Assembly: GCA_002292015.1 (NCBI GenBank)
Contig: DBBD01000056.1
Span: forward strand, 1 to 17,726
DNA from: Firmicutes bacterium UBA993
Lineage (GTDB): Bacteria > Bacillota > Dethiobacteria > DTU022
Direction of reading: 5' to 3'
DNA length: 17,726 nt
Shown: in pieces, positions 7,993 to 15,534 of the stretch
Numbering within the stretch: position 1 is the first letter of the stretch
Layout: the number at the start of each line of letters is the position of its first letter
The notes under the pieces: model-generated
What the model saw: only the letters and a program-made list of their open reading frames with translations
Told to the model about the DNA's origin: nothing
Databases searched by the model: none
Translations under genes and position numbers: made by a program

Positions 7993-9486
7993 ATGGAAAA
8001 GACCTGCCTGCATGTTTTGATCGTTGAAGATTCAGCTGATGATGCCGAACTGATGACTTTACGCCTGGAAGAAGAAGGTTTCAGACTTGACTGGCAACGG
8101 GTAGAGACGGAAGAAGATTACCGGGCAGCCCTGAAATCCTGGCCGGATCTAATCTTGGCTGATTGGTCGCTTCCTAATTTCAGCGGCCTGCGTGCTCTCG
8201 AAATCTTAAATGACCTTAAGCTTGATATCCCACTGATCCTGGTTTCCGGCTCAATTGGTGAAGAAGCTGCTGTTGAGGCCATGCGGCGGGGCGCCTGCGA
8301 CTATATCTTAAAAGATCGTGCCAAGCGCCTGGGACAGGCAGTACTGCGCGCTCTTGAGGCTAAGCGCTACCGGCTTACAAAAGTACAGGCCGAGCAGGAG
8401 CTTAAAGGGCGGCTGGCTGAGCTACAGATCCTTTACAACATATCTTCATCTTTGCGATATTTGACCGATCTCGACGTCCTGCTTTCCACCCTGCTTGAGC
8501 GAACGCTTGAAGCTATTCAGACTGATACGGGTGGAATTTGGCTGGAAAACCAAGCTGATCATAAGCTCCACCTTAACACTTACCGGGGCTGGTTTTCCGG
8601 AATCAGAGATACTGCTCTCAGCCCTAATGAAGGACTGGTCGGAAAAACATTCGTGGCCGATCATCCATACTGCTGTCCGGAGTATTTAGGCGATCCGAAT
8701 CTCAGCCCGCTTAACCGGGGTAAAATTTTACCGGGCTGGGGTGGGGTTTGCCTGTCAATACATTGTAACCGGAAAAAAATCGGGGTCCTTGGCATTGCGG
8801 TAGCCCGGCCCCGTGAAATAAAACCGGAAGAAGTCAAACTGCTCTCATCGATCGCCGAAATAGTCGGTGTAGCCATTCACCGGGTCAGGCTTTTCGAAGA
8901 ACTTCGGTCCACCGGCGAGGAGCTGGCTTTTGCTTACGATGAAACTATTAAAGGCTGGGCCGGCGCTCTTGAGCTACGCGACCATGAAACCGAAGGTCAT
9001 TGCAAGAGGGTAACTGATTATACATTGACCATAGCCAAAAAAATGGGTTTTACTGAAGATCAACTTATCCATATTTACCGCGGCGCCTTGCTGCACGATA
9101 TCGGCAAAATGGGTGTTTCCGATACTGTTTTACTGAAACCCGGTCCTTTAATGGCCCGGGAATGGGAGATTATGCAACGCCATCCCCTTTATGCTTACGA
9201 AATGCTGTCTCCCATTGCCTATCTTAAACCGGCTTTGAATATCCCTTATTGTCATCACGAGAAATACAATGGCAGCGGTTACCCCCGCGGTCTGAGAGGA
9301 GAAGAGATACCCCTTGAGGCCAGGATCTTCGCCGTGGTTGATGTGTTCGACGCGCTGACCAGCGATCGCCCCTACCAGAGAGCATGGAGCAGGGAAGAGG
9401 CCCTGGAACACATTAAAAACGAGAGCGGCAGGCATTTTGATCCACAGGTGGTCGAACAATTTCTAGAAGTAGTCAAAGATCTATAG
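7993..9486 (+). CDS. Response regulator with GAF and HD-GYP domains (c-di-GMP phosphodiesterase)
   Basis: Predicted cytoplasmic two-component output protein of 497 residues. Domains in order: receiver (5-122) with acidic pair Glu12/Asp13, phosphoacceptor Asp57 in ILADWSLP, Ser85 and Lys107; a GAF-like domain (about 140-300); and HD-GYP (about 315-490). The HD-GYP part shows EGHCKRV, LLHDIGKMGVSD with the HD dyad 368-369, His397, HHEKYNGSGYP (421-431), and VVDVFDALTSDRPYQRAWS. These are the metal ligands and GYP motif expected of c-di-GMP hydrolases that yield pGpG/GMP. The canonical DG of HHE..DG is NG here. AAGGAG (7977-7982) supports the ATG at 7993. The kinase gene follows 68 bases later and is the likely phosphodonor. 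Confidence 0.93.
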   Translation: MEKTCLHVLIVEDSADDAELMTLRLEEEGFRLDWQRVETEEDYRAALKSWPDLILADWSLPNFSGLRALEILNDLKLDIPLILVSGSIGEEAAVEAMRRGACDYILKDRAKRLGQAVLRALEAKRYRLTKVQAEQELKGRLAELQILYNISSSLRYLTDLDVLLSTLLERTLEAIQTDTGGIWLENQADHKLHLNTYRGWFSGIRDTALSPNEGLVGKTFVADHPYCCPEYLGDPNLSPLNRGKILPGWGGVCLSIHCNRKKIGVLGIAVARPREIKPEEVKLLSSIAEIVGVAIHRVRLFEELRSTGEELAFAYDETIKGWAGALELRDHETEGHCKRVTDYTLTIAKKMGFTEDQLIHIYRGALLHDIGKMGVSDTVLLKPGPLMAREWEIMQRHPLYAYEMLSPIAYLKPALNIPYCHHEKYNGSGYPRGLRGEEIPLEARIFAVVDVFDALTSDRPYQRAWSREEALEHIKNESGRHFDPQVVEQFLEVVKDL

Positions 9487-9554
9487 TTGAGAACTTGCTC
9501 AAATAGCCGATCATAAAGATTCGTATTTTCCGGTTAGAGGTGAGACAGCAGATC

Positions 9555-11333
9555 ATGAAAAAACCTCAACAGCAGCCATTTCCGGACAATCAGTTGCGAA
9601 CGAAACGGATGAAACGCTTGCAAATAAACCTGACGGTTTTTGCAGTAGCCTTGGCAACAGGAATTATCTGGGTTAGTTTTGCTTCCTATAGAAATTTTGA
9701 ACAGCAGCTCCGCACCAAGCTTGAACAGCAACTTGTCTCCATTGCCTCTTCAAAATCTTCAGAGCTTTCTGCTTGGTATAAGGAACGCTACGGTGACGCT
9801 GAAATATTGATAAACTCCCCTGCCCTACCAACGTTAATCTATGACCTAGTCCATAACTTGTCCGATCAGGATTTGTCGGCCACACTACAGAGGTATCTAG
9901 AGTCTTTCAAAGCAGCATACGGTTATAAATCGTTTACGGTGACGGATGCAAGCGCTACCGTGATCTTGTCCTCTTCAGAAACGGCAGAACTCGGTCTCGT
10001 CCATTATCATGCGGAAGACGTAATGAAAGCGTTCGAAACAAGCCAGGTTGTTTTTCTAGATTTTTACTCGCGTGCCGTAGAAGATGCTGAAATAATAGAA
10101 CTATCGTTGATTGTCCCCATTTTTTGTGAGGGCTTGAAGCGCCAGCCGCTTGGCTCTGTTGTTATGACCATTAACCCTGAAAACTATCTGTACCCCCTGA
10201 TCACAAGCTGGCCATTACCACACCGCACTGCTGAGACTTTATTAGTCAGGCCTGAAAATAATCATGTTCTTTATTTGAGTCCGCTGCGCTTTAATCCTGA
10301 CGCCGCTCTGAACCAAACCGTATCCCTGTCGAAAACCGAAGTACTAACGGCTAAGGCTGTTAACGGGCATTCAGGGGTAACCGAAGGAATTGATTACCGC
10401 GGTCAGGAGGTAATCGGAGCAGCTAACGAAGTTACCGGCACCCCATGGTTTATGGTTGCCCATCTCGATAAAGAAGAATATTTAGCGCCGATTCAGGCCC
10501 GCAAAAAACAGACGGTCTTTACAACCGGTGCGCTGCTCTTTATCACCTTTGCCGTTTTTTTTATCATCTGGCGCGGACAACAATTGCATTATTTGCAGAG
10601 CGTCAGCAAAATTAACCAGGAGCTTGAACAGCGGGTTAAGGAGCGGACTATCCAACTGGAGGCGGTAAACCATGAACTCGAAGCCTTCGTTTATTCAGTT
10701 TCACACGATTTGCGTGCGCCCTTAAGGGTGGTGAGCGGTTTTAGCGGGGTATTGCAGACGGAATATGGGGCTGAACTTGACGATCAGGGCCGACACTATC
10801 TTGAACGGATCACGGCGGCTGCCAACCGTATGGGTGACTTAATCGACGATCTGCTGGCTTTATCCAGGGCCACCAGGAGTAATCTTCTTTATAAACAGGT
10901 TGATCTCACTGCAATGGCTGCAGAAATATTAACTGAACTGCAGACAGCAGAGCCGGAACGCCGGGTTATAGTTAAGATTGCAACAGGGATGAATGTTAGG
11001 GGCGATTTGCGCCTGCTTCGCTTAGCCATGGAAAACCTGCTCAGCAATGCTTGGAAATTCAGCTCTATGAATGATCGGGCGATAATTGAAGTGGGCTGCG
11101 ACAATAAAAATGAGAATACTTTCTATGTTACAGATAATGGCGTTGGCTTTGATATGGCCTATGCCGATAAACTCTACACTCCTTTTCAGCGGCTACATGG
11201 CAACAATGAATTTTCGGGAACCGGTGTCGGTCTTGCTACGGTGCAGCGGATCATCCGCCGTCACGGCGGTAATATTTGGGCTGAAGGGCAAGTAGGCGTC
11301 GGCGCCACCTTCTATTTTTCATTGCCCGGGTAA
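9555..11333 (+). CDS. Membrane sensor histidine kinase
   Basis: Predicted 592-residue sensor kinase. TM1 lies at about 26-43 and TM2 at about 321-339, enclosing a 275-residue extracytoplasmic region that looks like a double-Cache-type sensor (coiled-coil entry, then YLESFKAAYGYKSFTVTD and GTPWFMVAHLDKEEYLAPI). After TM2 come a coiled linker (INQELEQRVKERTIQLE) and HisKA with H-box SVSHDLRAPLR (His384). The HATPase_c domain has N box ENLLSNAWKF, G1 DNGVGFD and G2 GTGVGLA, and ends ATFYFSLPG. No DUF or HAMP domain stands out. The ATG at 9555 is preferred with GAGGTGA (9537-9543) upstream; a GTG at 9540 is in frame but overlaps that site. The H-box type commonly pairs with Rcp1-like regulators, a remnant of which lies upstream. 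The ligand is unknown. Confidence 0.92.
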   Translation: MKKPQQQPFPDNQLRTKRMKRLQINLTVFAVALATGIIWVSFASYRNFEQQLRTKLEQQLVSIASSKSSELSAWYKERYGDAEILINSPALPTLIYDLVHNLSDQDLSATLQRYLESFKAAYGYKSFTVTDASATVILSSSETAELGLVHYHAEDVMKAFETSQVVFLDFYSRAVEDAEIIELSLIVPIFCEGLKRQPLGSVVMTINPENYLYPLITSWPLPHRTAETLLVRPENNHVLYLSPLRFNPDAALNQTVSLSKTEVLTAKAVNGHSGVTEGIDYRGQEVIGAANEVTGTPWFMVAHLDKEEYLAPIQARKKQTVFTTGALLFITFAVFFIIWRGQQLHYLQSVSKINQELEQRVKERTIQLEAVNHELEAFVYSVSHDLRAPLRVVSGFSGVLQTEYGAELDDQGRHYLERITAAANRMGDLIDDLLALSRATRSNLLYKQVDLTAMAAEILTELQTAEPERRVIVKIATGMNVRGDLRLLRLAMENLLSNAWKFSSMNDRAIIEVGCDNKNENTFYVTDNGVGFDMAYADKLYTPFQRLHGNNEFSGTGVGLATVQRIIRRHGGNIWAEGQVGVGATFYFSLPG

Positions 11334-11382
11334 AAATACCGGTTTTATAGCTGTTCCTTTGCCCCGGGGTAGATAGCTACGG

Positions 11383-11431
11383 CGCATTTAGGGCAACATT
11401 GAAAAGTAATTTAGCCCATTTTCTGATCAGC
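11383..11431 (-). repeat. 49-bp inverted repeat, right copy (mscS-tail fragment)
   Basis: Reverse complement of 7808-7856 with five mismatches. Read on the minus strand it gives A-D-Q-K-M-G-stop, compared with A-D-R-E-M-G-stop in mscS. Similarity stops abruptly upstream of these codons, so this is a displaced scrap and not a second mscS gene. Together the copies bracket the 3.5-kb response regulator/kinase segment. Confidence 0.9.
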
Positions 11432-11576
11432 TCGACGGCAATCGTTTGATAAAATTTTTTCGCGAAAAAGTTATTGCGATTAAAAGGCCCTGATTTTACC
11501 GGAGTTGGTGTTCATGATCGGCAAATCTTATTTAAAAAAATGCCCGATGCTTATGCTTGCCACCAGGTAATCTGAG

Positions 11577-11651
11577 TTCGACGCCGGCATCCAGTTCGAC
11601 CCGCAACTGCTGGAAGAATTTTTGACGCTAATAATATCAGATCCGGAATAG
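11577..11651 (+). pseudogene. C-terminal remnant of an HD-GYP protein
   Basis: A 24-codon frame reads FDAGIQFDPQLLEEFLTLI and ends at TAG 11649-11651. The G-x-Q-FDP-x-L-x-E-x-F pattern is the standard end of HD-GYP domains (compare GRHFDPQVVEQFLEVV in the intact protein at 7993-9486). A stop codon (TAA 11568-11570) interrupts the frame just upstream. The DNA differs substantially from the intact HD-GYP end, so it derives from a different gene, not a recent local copy. Confidence 0.7.
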
Positions 11652-11704
11652 CATGTTGGCAGGCGAAAGAGGACAGCAGTAAGGAGGGAATATATAGAAG
11701 CGCT

Positions 11705-12343
11705 ATGGCGGATATAGTGGATGATTTCAGGAAAGCGCTGCTTGCCAGCGACCCAGATGCTGCAGCTTCCATCCTGGCTGCCTATCTGGTTGATGGGATA
11801 GCTCTTGATTTTGTGGAGGAAGTGTTAGTCAAAACCCTCGAGCAGATCGGCGATGGCTGGGAAAATGGTCAGTACGCCCTATCTCAGGTCTACATGAGCG
11901 GCAGAATTTGCGAGGATTTGCTGGAAAAGGTTTTACCTGATGAGAGCGGTTCGAGGAAAGTAAGACCCAAAATAGCGATCGCCACGCTCAACGACTATCA
12001 CGCCCTCGGCAAACGTATTGTTTATGCGGTCTTGCGGGCGGGCGGCTATCAGTTGATCGATTACGGCAGGGTGGAGACAGGAGAGCTGGCCAGGCGAGTA
12101 GAAGACGATCAGATCGAGATGCTTTTAATATCAGTGCTGATGCTTTCTTCCGCCCTGCAGGTAAAAGAGGTTGTTACGAGCTTAGGCTACAAGGGCAATA
12201 AAACGAAGATTGTAGTTGGCGGCGCTCCCTTTCGCTTAAACCGCAGGCTGTGGCAGGAGGTTGGCGCTGATGCAGTAGGTTTCACCGCGTCAGATGCCCT
12301 TCTTCTTGTCGGACGACTGGAAGGAGGCCATAAAAATGGGTGA
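11705..12343 (+). CDS. Corrinoid (B12)-binding protein, MtaC/MtbC-like
   Basis: A 212-residue methyltransferase-cognate corrinoid protein. The N-terminal cap (about 1-80, with TLEQIGDGWENGQYALSQVYMSG) is the B12-binding-2 helical domain. The Rossmann-like cobalamin domain (88-205) has the DxHxxG motif D97-Y-H99-A-L-G102, whose His ligates cobalt from below, then SVL (143-145) and GG (172-173), the expected base-off/His-on signature. Proteins like this carry methyl groups between a substrate methyltransferase and a MtaA-type enzyme. GGAGGG (11683-11688) lies 16 bases before the ATG, unusually far; no better in-frame start is visible. Its 3' end overlaps the next gene by 8 bases, indicating translational coupling. 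No MtaB/MttB-type partner is in the window. Confidence 0.9.
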   Translation: MADIVDDFRKALLASDPDAAASILAAYLVDGIALDFVEEVLVKTLEQIGDGWENGQYALSQVYMSGRICEDLLEKVLPDESGSRKVRPKIAIATLNDYHALGKRIVYAVLRAGGYQLIDYGRVETGELARRVEDDQIEMLLISVLMLSSALQVKEVVTSLGYKGNKTKIVVGGAPFRLNRRLWQEVGADAVGFTASDALLLVGRLEGGHKNG

Positions 12344-13397
12344 TCAGAGGATGACTTCGCTCCAGAGGGTTCTGTTCACTCTCGGGCATCAGGAGCCGGA
12401 TCGTGTTCCGCTCTTTTTGCTCCTAACCATGCATGGTGCCAGAGAGCTTGGGTTAACGATAAAAGAGTATTTTTCCAGGGCCGAGTTTGTGGCCGAAGGT
12501 CAGGTAAAGATGCGTGAGAAGTATAGCAATGACTGTCTTTACAGTTTTTTCTACGCTCCGGTGGAGGTAGAAGCCTGGGGCGCTGAAGTAATATACCGGG
12601 ATGATGGGCCTCCTAACTCCGGAAACCCCTTTATCTCTGATCCACTGACCATCAATCGCTTAAAGGCTCCTTTAGTTAAACAAACACCCTGTCTGATCAA
12701 GGTCATTGAAGCGATTAGACTGATGAAAAAAGCAGTTGGCAACGAAGCTCCGATTATCGGAGTGGTAATGTCTCCCTTTTCCCTGCCGGTGATGCAGCTT
12801 GGTTTTGAAGCCTACCTTGAATTGCTTTATAACCAGCCGGAGTTATTTAAGCGTCTCATAGCGGTTAACCAGCAATTTTGCGTTGACTGGGCCAACGCCC
12901 AGCTGGAGGCGGGAGCGACGGCGATTTGTTACTTTGATCCGGTGTCGTCGCCAACCATTATCCCTCGTGAGCTTTACCTAAAGACGGGGTACCAGGTGGC
13001 CAGGCAAACGATATGCAAAATCAAGGGGCCAACGGCAACCCATTTGGCTTCAGGAATAGCCCTGCCGATTATTGACGACCTGGTTGAAACCGGAACCGCA
13101 GCAGTTGGGATCAGTGCGGCCGAAGATCTGGAAAAGATTAAACAGGTCAGCCGCGGTAAACTTAGCCTGATTGGCAACCTGAGCGGTCTGGAGATGATTC
13201 ACTGGAGCCGGGAAGAAGCGGAGAAGGCGGTAAAAAACGCTATCGCCGGGGCTGCTGCCGGAGGTGGGTTTATTCTGTCTGATAATCATGGTGAAATTCC
13301 GTACCAGGTAACGGACCGGGTTTTGCTGGCCATTTCCGAGGCAGTGCGGACGTACGGAAATTATCCCATTACACTGTCGGTGATCGATAATGGCTAA
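12336..13397 (+). CDS. Uroporphyrinogen decarboxylase-fold methyltransferase (MtaA/CmuA-like)
   Basis: A 353-residue UroD/MtaA superfamily protein (TIM barrel), starting LQRVLFTLGHQEPDRVP, the usual UroD-family opening. Canonical MtaA/MtbA enzymes bind catalytic Zn through a His-x-Cys...Cys motif. Here the first site reads T-H236-L-A238-S and the C-terminal one reads L-S-D316-N-H318-G-E, with both Cys absent. It therefore belongs to a variant subgroup and either uses other ligands or is not a classical coenzyme methyltransferase. The ATG at 12336 is chosen because AAGGAGG (12321-12327) is 8 bases upstream; an upstream in-frame start at 12294 would extend far into the corrinoid gene. It overlaps both neighbours by 8 bases. 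Its partner is probably the corrinoid protein encoded just before. Confidence 0.85.
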   Translation: MGDQRMTSLQRVLFTLGHQEPDRVPLFLLLTMHGARELGLTIKEYFSRAEFVAEGQVKMREKYSNDCLYSFFYAPVEVEAWGAEVIYRDDGPPNSGNPFISDPLTINRLKAPLVKQTPCLIKVIEAIRLMKKAVGNEAPIIGVVMSPFSLPVMQLGFEAYLELLYNQPELFKRLIAVNQQFCVDWANAQLEAGATAICYFDPVSSPTIIPRELYLKTGYQVARQTICKIKGPTATHLASGIALPIIDDLVETGTAAVGISAAEDLEKIKQVSRGKLSLIGNLSGLEMIHWSREEAEKAVKNAIAGAAAGGGFILSDNHGEIPYQVTDRVLLAISEAVRTYGNYPITLSVIDNG

Positions 13398-14871
13398 ACA
13401 GCTAGTCGTCTTTTGCACCAATTACCGCCAGGAGTTGGAAAACCTTAACTTGCCGGGAAGCTATGACGATATTGATGTAGTCTATTTCCCTAACCACTGC
13501 GGTATGCCGCCTGTTGAATGGGCGAAAATTCAGGAAAAAATGCCTGATTTTAGCGATTATAACGAGCTTCACGTTGTCAGCTGCGGTGGAATTACCGGGC
13601 TGCCGGAGAATCAGGCGATCGCAGACCGTTATTATAGCAATGACTTTAAGCAGTGCTACCGTTTGATTATCAATCCCGATCTGGCTGATTATTATATCCA
13701 AAAAGGGTATTATCTCGTGACTCCCGGCTGGCTCGCGCACTGGCGGGACATTTTAGATAGTTGGGGTTTTGATCAGCCTACCGCGATTAATTTTTTTGAA
13801 GAAACGATTCGCACCATATTGCTGCTTGATACCGCAGTTGATCCGGCAGCGGAAGCCAACCTGGAGGAGTTCGCCCGCTATGTCGGGCGGCCTCATGAAG
13901 TAGTTAAGGTCGGTATTGACTATCTGAAACTTTTACTTGGCAATCGGGTATTAAAATCGAGGGTTGACAGCAGCTGTCAGGACGAAAAGAACAAGCTGGC
14001 GGAGAAACAGAAGGAGTTTGCCGACCTTGCCATGGCCCTGGACCTGCTCAACACCCTGGCCCGGGTAAGCCATGAAGAATCGGTGCTCGAAAGCATCAAA
14101 ACAATATTTCAGATGCTCTTTGCCCCGCGGGATGTGGTTTTCAGGGCAACAGATCAGGCCGTTCCGCCCGGAGAACCAACAATTTTAAATGATGCCGACA
14201 GCTTTACTTTACTTATGCAGGGCAGCAGCGGTTTGCTTGGCTACCTGGACATTATCGGTGTCAATCAACCGCGTTTCCTGGCTCAATATAGGAAGCTAGC
14301 GGATAGAATCGTAAATGTCTGCGGATTGGCTATTGATAACGCCCGGCACTACCAGAAGATCAAGAATCTAGCTGATACTGACGGACTTACCGGAATTGCC
14401 AACAGGCGTAAATTGGAAGAACACCTGGCCGAGGAGTGGCGCAGGCTGTTCCGGGAGAAAAAGCCGTTGACCGTGATGATGTGCGATATCGATTATTTTA
14501 AGCGCTATAACGATTTCTACGGGCACCAGGCCGGAGACGATTGTCTTAAAACAGTGGCCGCTGTGTTGGCAGGCCACAGCCAGAGAAGCGGTGATTTGGC
14601 AGCCCGTTATGGTGGGGAAGAATTTACTCTTGTCTTGCCGGCGGTTGACAGAGAGGGAGCTGCTAAACTGGCGGAAAAAATAAGGCAGGATGTTGAAGCT
14701 TTAGAGATGAATCATGAAGATTCACCAATCAGCAGCTATGTAACCCTGAGCATCGGGGTTGACTGCCAGGTCCCGACTGCTGAATCGACGGTTGAAAATC
14801 TGGTTGCTGCTGCCGACGGAGCTCTTTATAAAGCAAAGGCAGCCGGCCGCAACCGGGTAGTCGTCTCCTGA
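13390..14871 (+). CDS. Diguanylate cyclase with N-terminal DUF1638-like domain
   Basis: A 493-residue soluble protein. Residues about 1-190 resemble DUF1638 (CGG around 65-67, YRLIINPD, YYLVTPGWLAHWRDIL, then a helical tail), a family often found beside corrinoid methyltransferases. A coiled segment (198-225) and a short GAF-like region (about 226-320) follow. The GGDEF domain (325-493) shows DTDGLTGIANRR, metal site CDIDYF (Asp366), FYGHQAGDDCL, active-site GGEEF (408-412) and a c-di-GMP inhibitory I-site RxxD (R399-S-G-D402) at the canonical spacing. It should make c-di-GMP from two GTP, with product feedback. The ATG sits inside ATGGCTAA, overlapping the methyltransferase stop by 8 bases with little ribosome binding site, so coupling to the upstream gene is expected. 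The DUF1638 assignment is less certain than the cyclase. Confidence 0.88.
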   Translation: MAKQLVVFCTNYRQELENLNLPGSYDDIDVVYFPNHCGMPPVEWAKIQEKMPDFSDYNELHVVSCGGITGLPENQAIADRYYSNDFKQCYRLIINPDLADYYIQKGYYLVTPGWLAHWRDILDSWGFDQPTAINFFEETIRTILLLDTAVDPAAEANLEEFARYVGRPHEVVKVGIDYLKLLLGNRVLKSRVDSSCQDEKNKLAEKQKEFADLAMALDLLNTLARVSHEESVLESIKTIFQMLFAPRDVVFRATDQAVPPGEPTILNDADSFTLLMQGSSGLLGYLDIIGVNQPRFLAQYRKLADRIVNVCGLAIDNARHYQKIKNLADTDGLTGIANRRKLEEHLAEEWRRLFREKKPLTVMMCDIDYFKRYNDFYGHQAGDDCLKTVAAVLAGHSQRSGDLAARYGGEEFTLVLPAVDREGAAKLAEKIRQDVEALEMNHEDSPISSYVTLSIGVDCQVPTAESTVENLVAAADGALYKAKAAGRNRVVVS

Positions 14872-14958
14872 GTTTATAACCGGTAATCGATAGAAGAAAA
14901 TGGAAACCGGAACCAAGGGGAGAAAAGCAAGCTGTCTTTGATAAAAAGCGTTGAAATA

Positions 14959-14978
14959 AAAGCGGAACAAAGCGGAAA
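14959..14978 (+). repeat. Tandem 10-bp repeat upstream of trp promoter
   Basis: AAAGCGGAAC followed directly by AAAGCGGAAA, 9 of 10 bases identical and one helical turn apart. It ends five bases before the -35 box of the promoter for the trp leader. Confidence 0.4.
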
Positions 14979-14983
14979 TATGT

Positions 14984-15012
14984 TTGACATCAGGTCTATC
15001 CTGTGCTATAAA
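14984..15012 (+). promoter_or_regulatory. Sigma-A promoter of the trp operon leader
   Basis: TTGACA (14984-14989), a 17-base spacer and TATAAA (15007-15012). This is a near-consensus housekeeping promoter placed just upstream of the T-box leader. Transcription would start near 15019. Confidence 0.85.
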
Positions 15013-15018
15013 AGATAA

Positions 15019-15355
15019 AATTGATATTAAGAAATGTGATGAGCAGGAGTAGTAAGTTTGTCAAGGGTGTTGCAGAGAGCCCGGAGCAGTGGGAACCGGG
15101 TGCATACAGGCAAACCGAATGGACCTGTGAGCGGCAGGCTGAAAGCAGTATTTACTGCATGCAAGTAGGCTCTGACGGAAACCCCAACCGTTAAAATGGG
15201 GCAGGTATCAACCAGTCTCTGCAAGATGGTTTGTATCTGAAAAGAGTGAGATTCTCAATCCGGGAAAAGCAGTTTTTAAACAGATGAGGGTCTTAAGCCG
15301 GGTGGCACCACGGAGGCAAGCCTTTCGTCCCAGGGGGACGAAAGGCTTTTTTATT
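15019..15355 (+). ncRNA. T-box riboswitch, tryptophan-specific (first, complete)
   Basis: Full-length T-box leader that senses uncharged tRNA-Trp. The 5' part has the Stem I motifs GGAGTAGTAAG (15046-15056) and GCAGAGAGC (15072-15080). The specifier loop reads CCGAA-TGG-ACCTGTGAG, with specifier codon UGG at 15120-15122. Linker elements GTAGGCTCTGACGG and ACCGTTA follow. The T-box core GGGTGGCACCACGG (15300-15313) contains UGGC, which can pair with the GCCA acceptor end expected of bacterial tRNA-Trp (G73). Uncharged tRNA would stabilise the antiterminator and allow read-through toward trpE. The 5' boundary is inferred from the promoter. Confidence 0.92.
15318..15353 (+). terminator. Intrinsic terminator of first T-box
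   Basis: A 13-bp perfect stem, AAGCCTTTCGTCC (15318-15330) with GGACGAAAGGCTT (15336-15348), has a 5-base loop and is followed by a T-run. It competes with the antiterminator that includes the T-box core just upstream. Confidence 0.93.
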
Positions 15356-15360
15356 TCTTC

Positions 15361-15490
15361 CCAACGCCCCCTCTCCGTATATCTCAACGGAGAAGGTAAA
15401 GCCGGCCAAAGGCGAAAGCTTAACCCCTTATTCTGTGTATAAATACAAACTGCTCTGGCCCAAAGAGAATCTAAGCAGGGTGGCACCGCG
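15361..15490 (+). ncRNA. Second, partial T-box element
   Basis: A second T-box core AGGGTGGCACCGCG (15477-15490) is preceded by a small stem (CTCT 15453-15456 with AGAG 15464-15467) in the Stem III position. Only about 120 bases separate the first terminator from this core. I find no AGAGAG motif, no specifier loop with a Trp codon in the usual context, and no CTCTGACGG-like element, so Stem I appears absent or badly degenerate. It again carries UGGC, matching a GCCA acceptor end. Confidence 0.8.
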
Positions 15491-15491
15491 A

Positions 15492-15534
15492 AAAAAACCT
15501 TTCGCCCTTGTAGAGGGCTTAAGGTTTTTTTATT
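15492..15534 (+). terminator. Intrinsic terminator of second T-box
   Basis: Hairpin with 5' arm 15492-15508 and 3' arm 15514-15530: A6-CC-TT / AA-GG-T6, a 2-base internal mismatch, then GCCCT / AGGGC closing a 5-base loop. The 3' arm ends in the T-run. It lies 19 bases before the trpE start and is the last decision point before translation. Confidence 0.9.

Larger units (their letters stand above)
11334..11704. other. Degenerate intergenic region between kinase and corrinoid operon
   Basis: This 371-base stretch has no intact gene. It holds the right copy of the inverted repeat (11383-11431), an AT-rich segment (about 11441-11490), a 27-codon frame at 11492-11572 that might be a degraded sensor-domain piece (uncertain), and the HD-GYP C-terminal remnant (11577-11651). 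The ribosome binding site of the corrinoid gene is near its end. No clear promoter or terminator was seen. Confidence 0.6.

Noticed and set aside
7808..11431. Inverted repeats as ends of an insertion sequence or transposon
   Set aside because: No transposase or recombinase gene lies between them and the left copy is part of the mscS coding sequence, so a standard mobile element is not supported.
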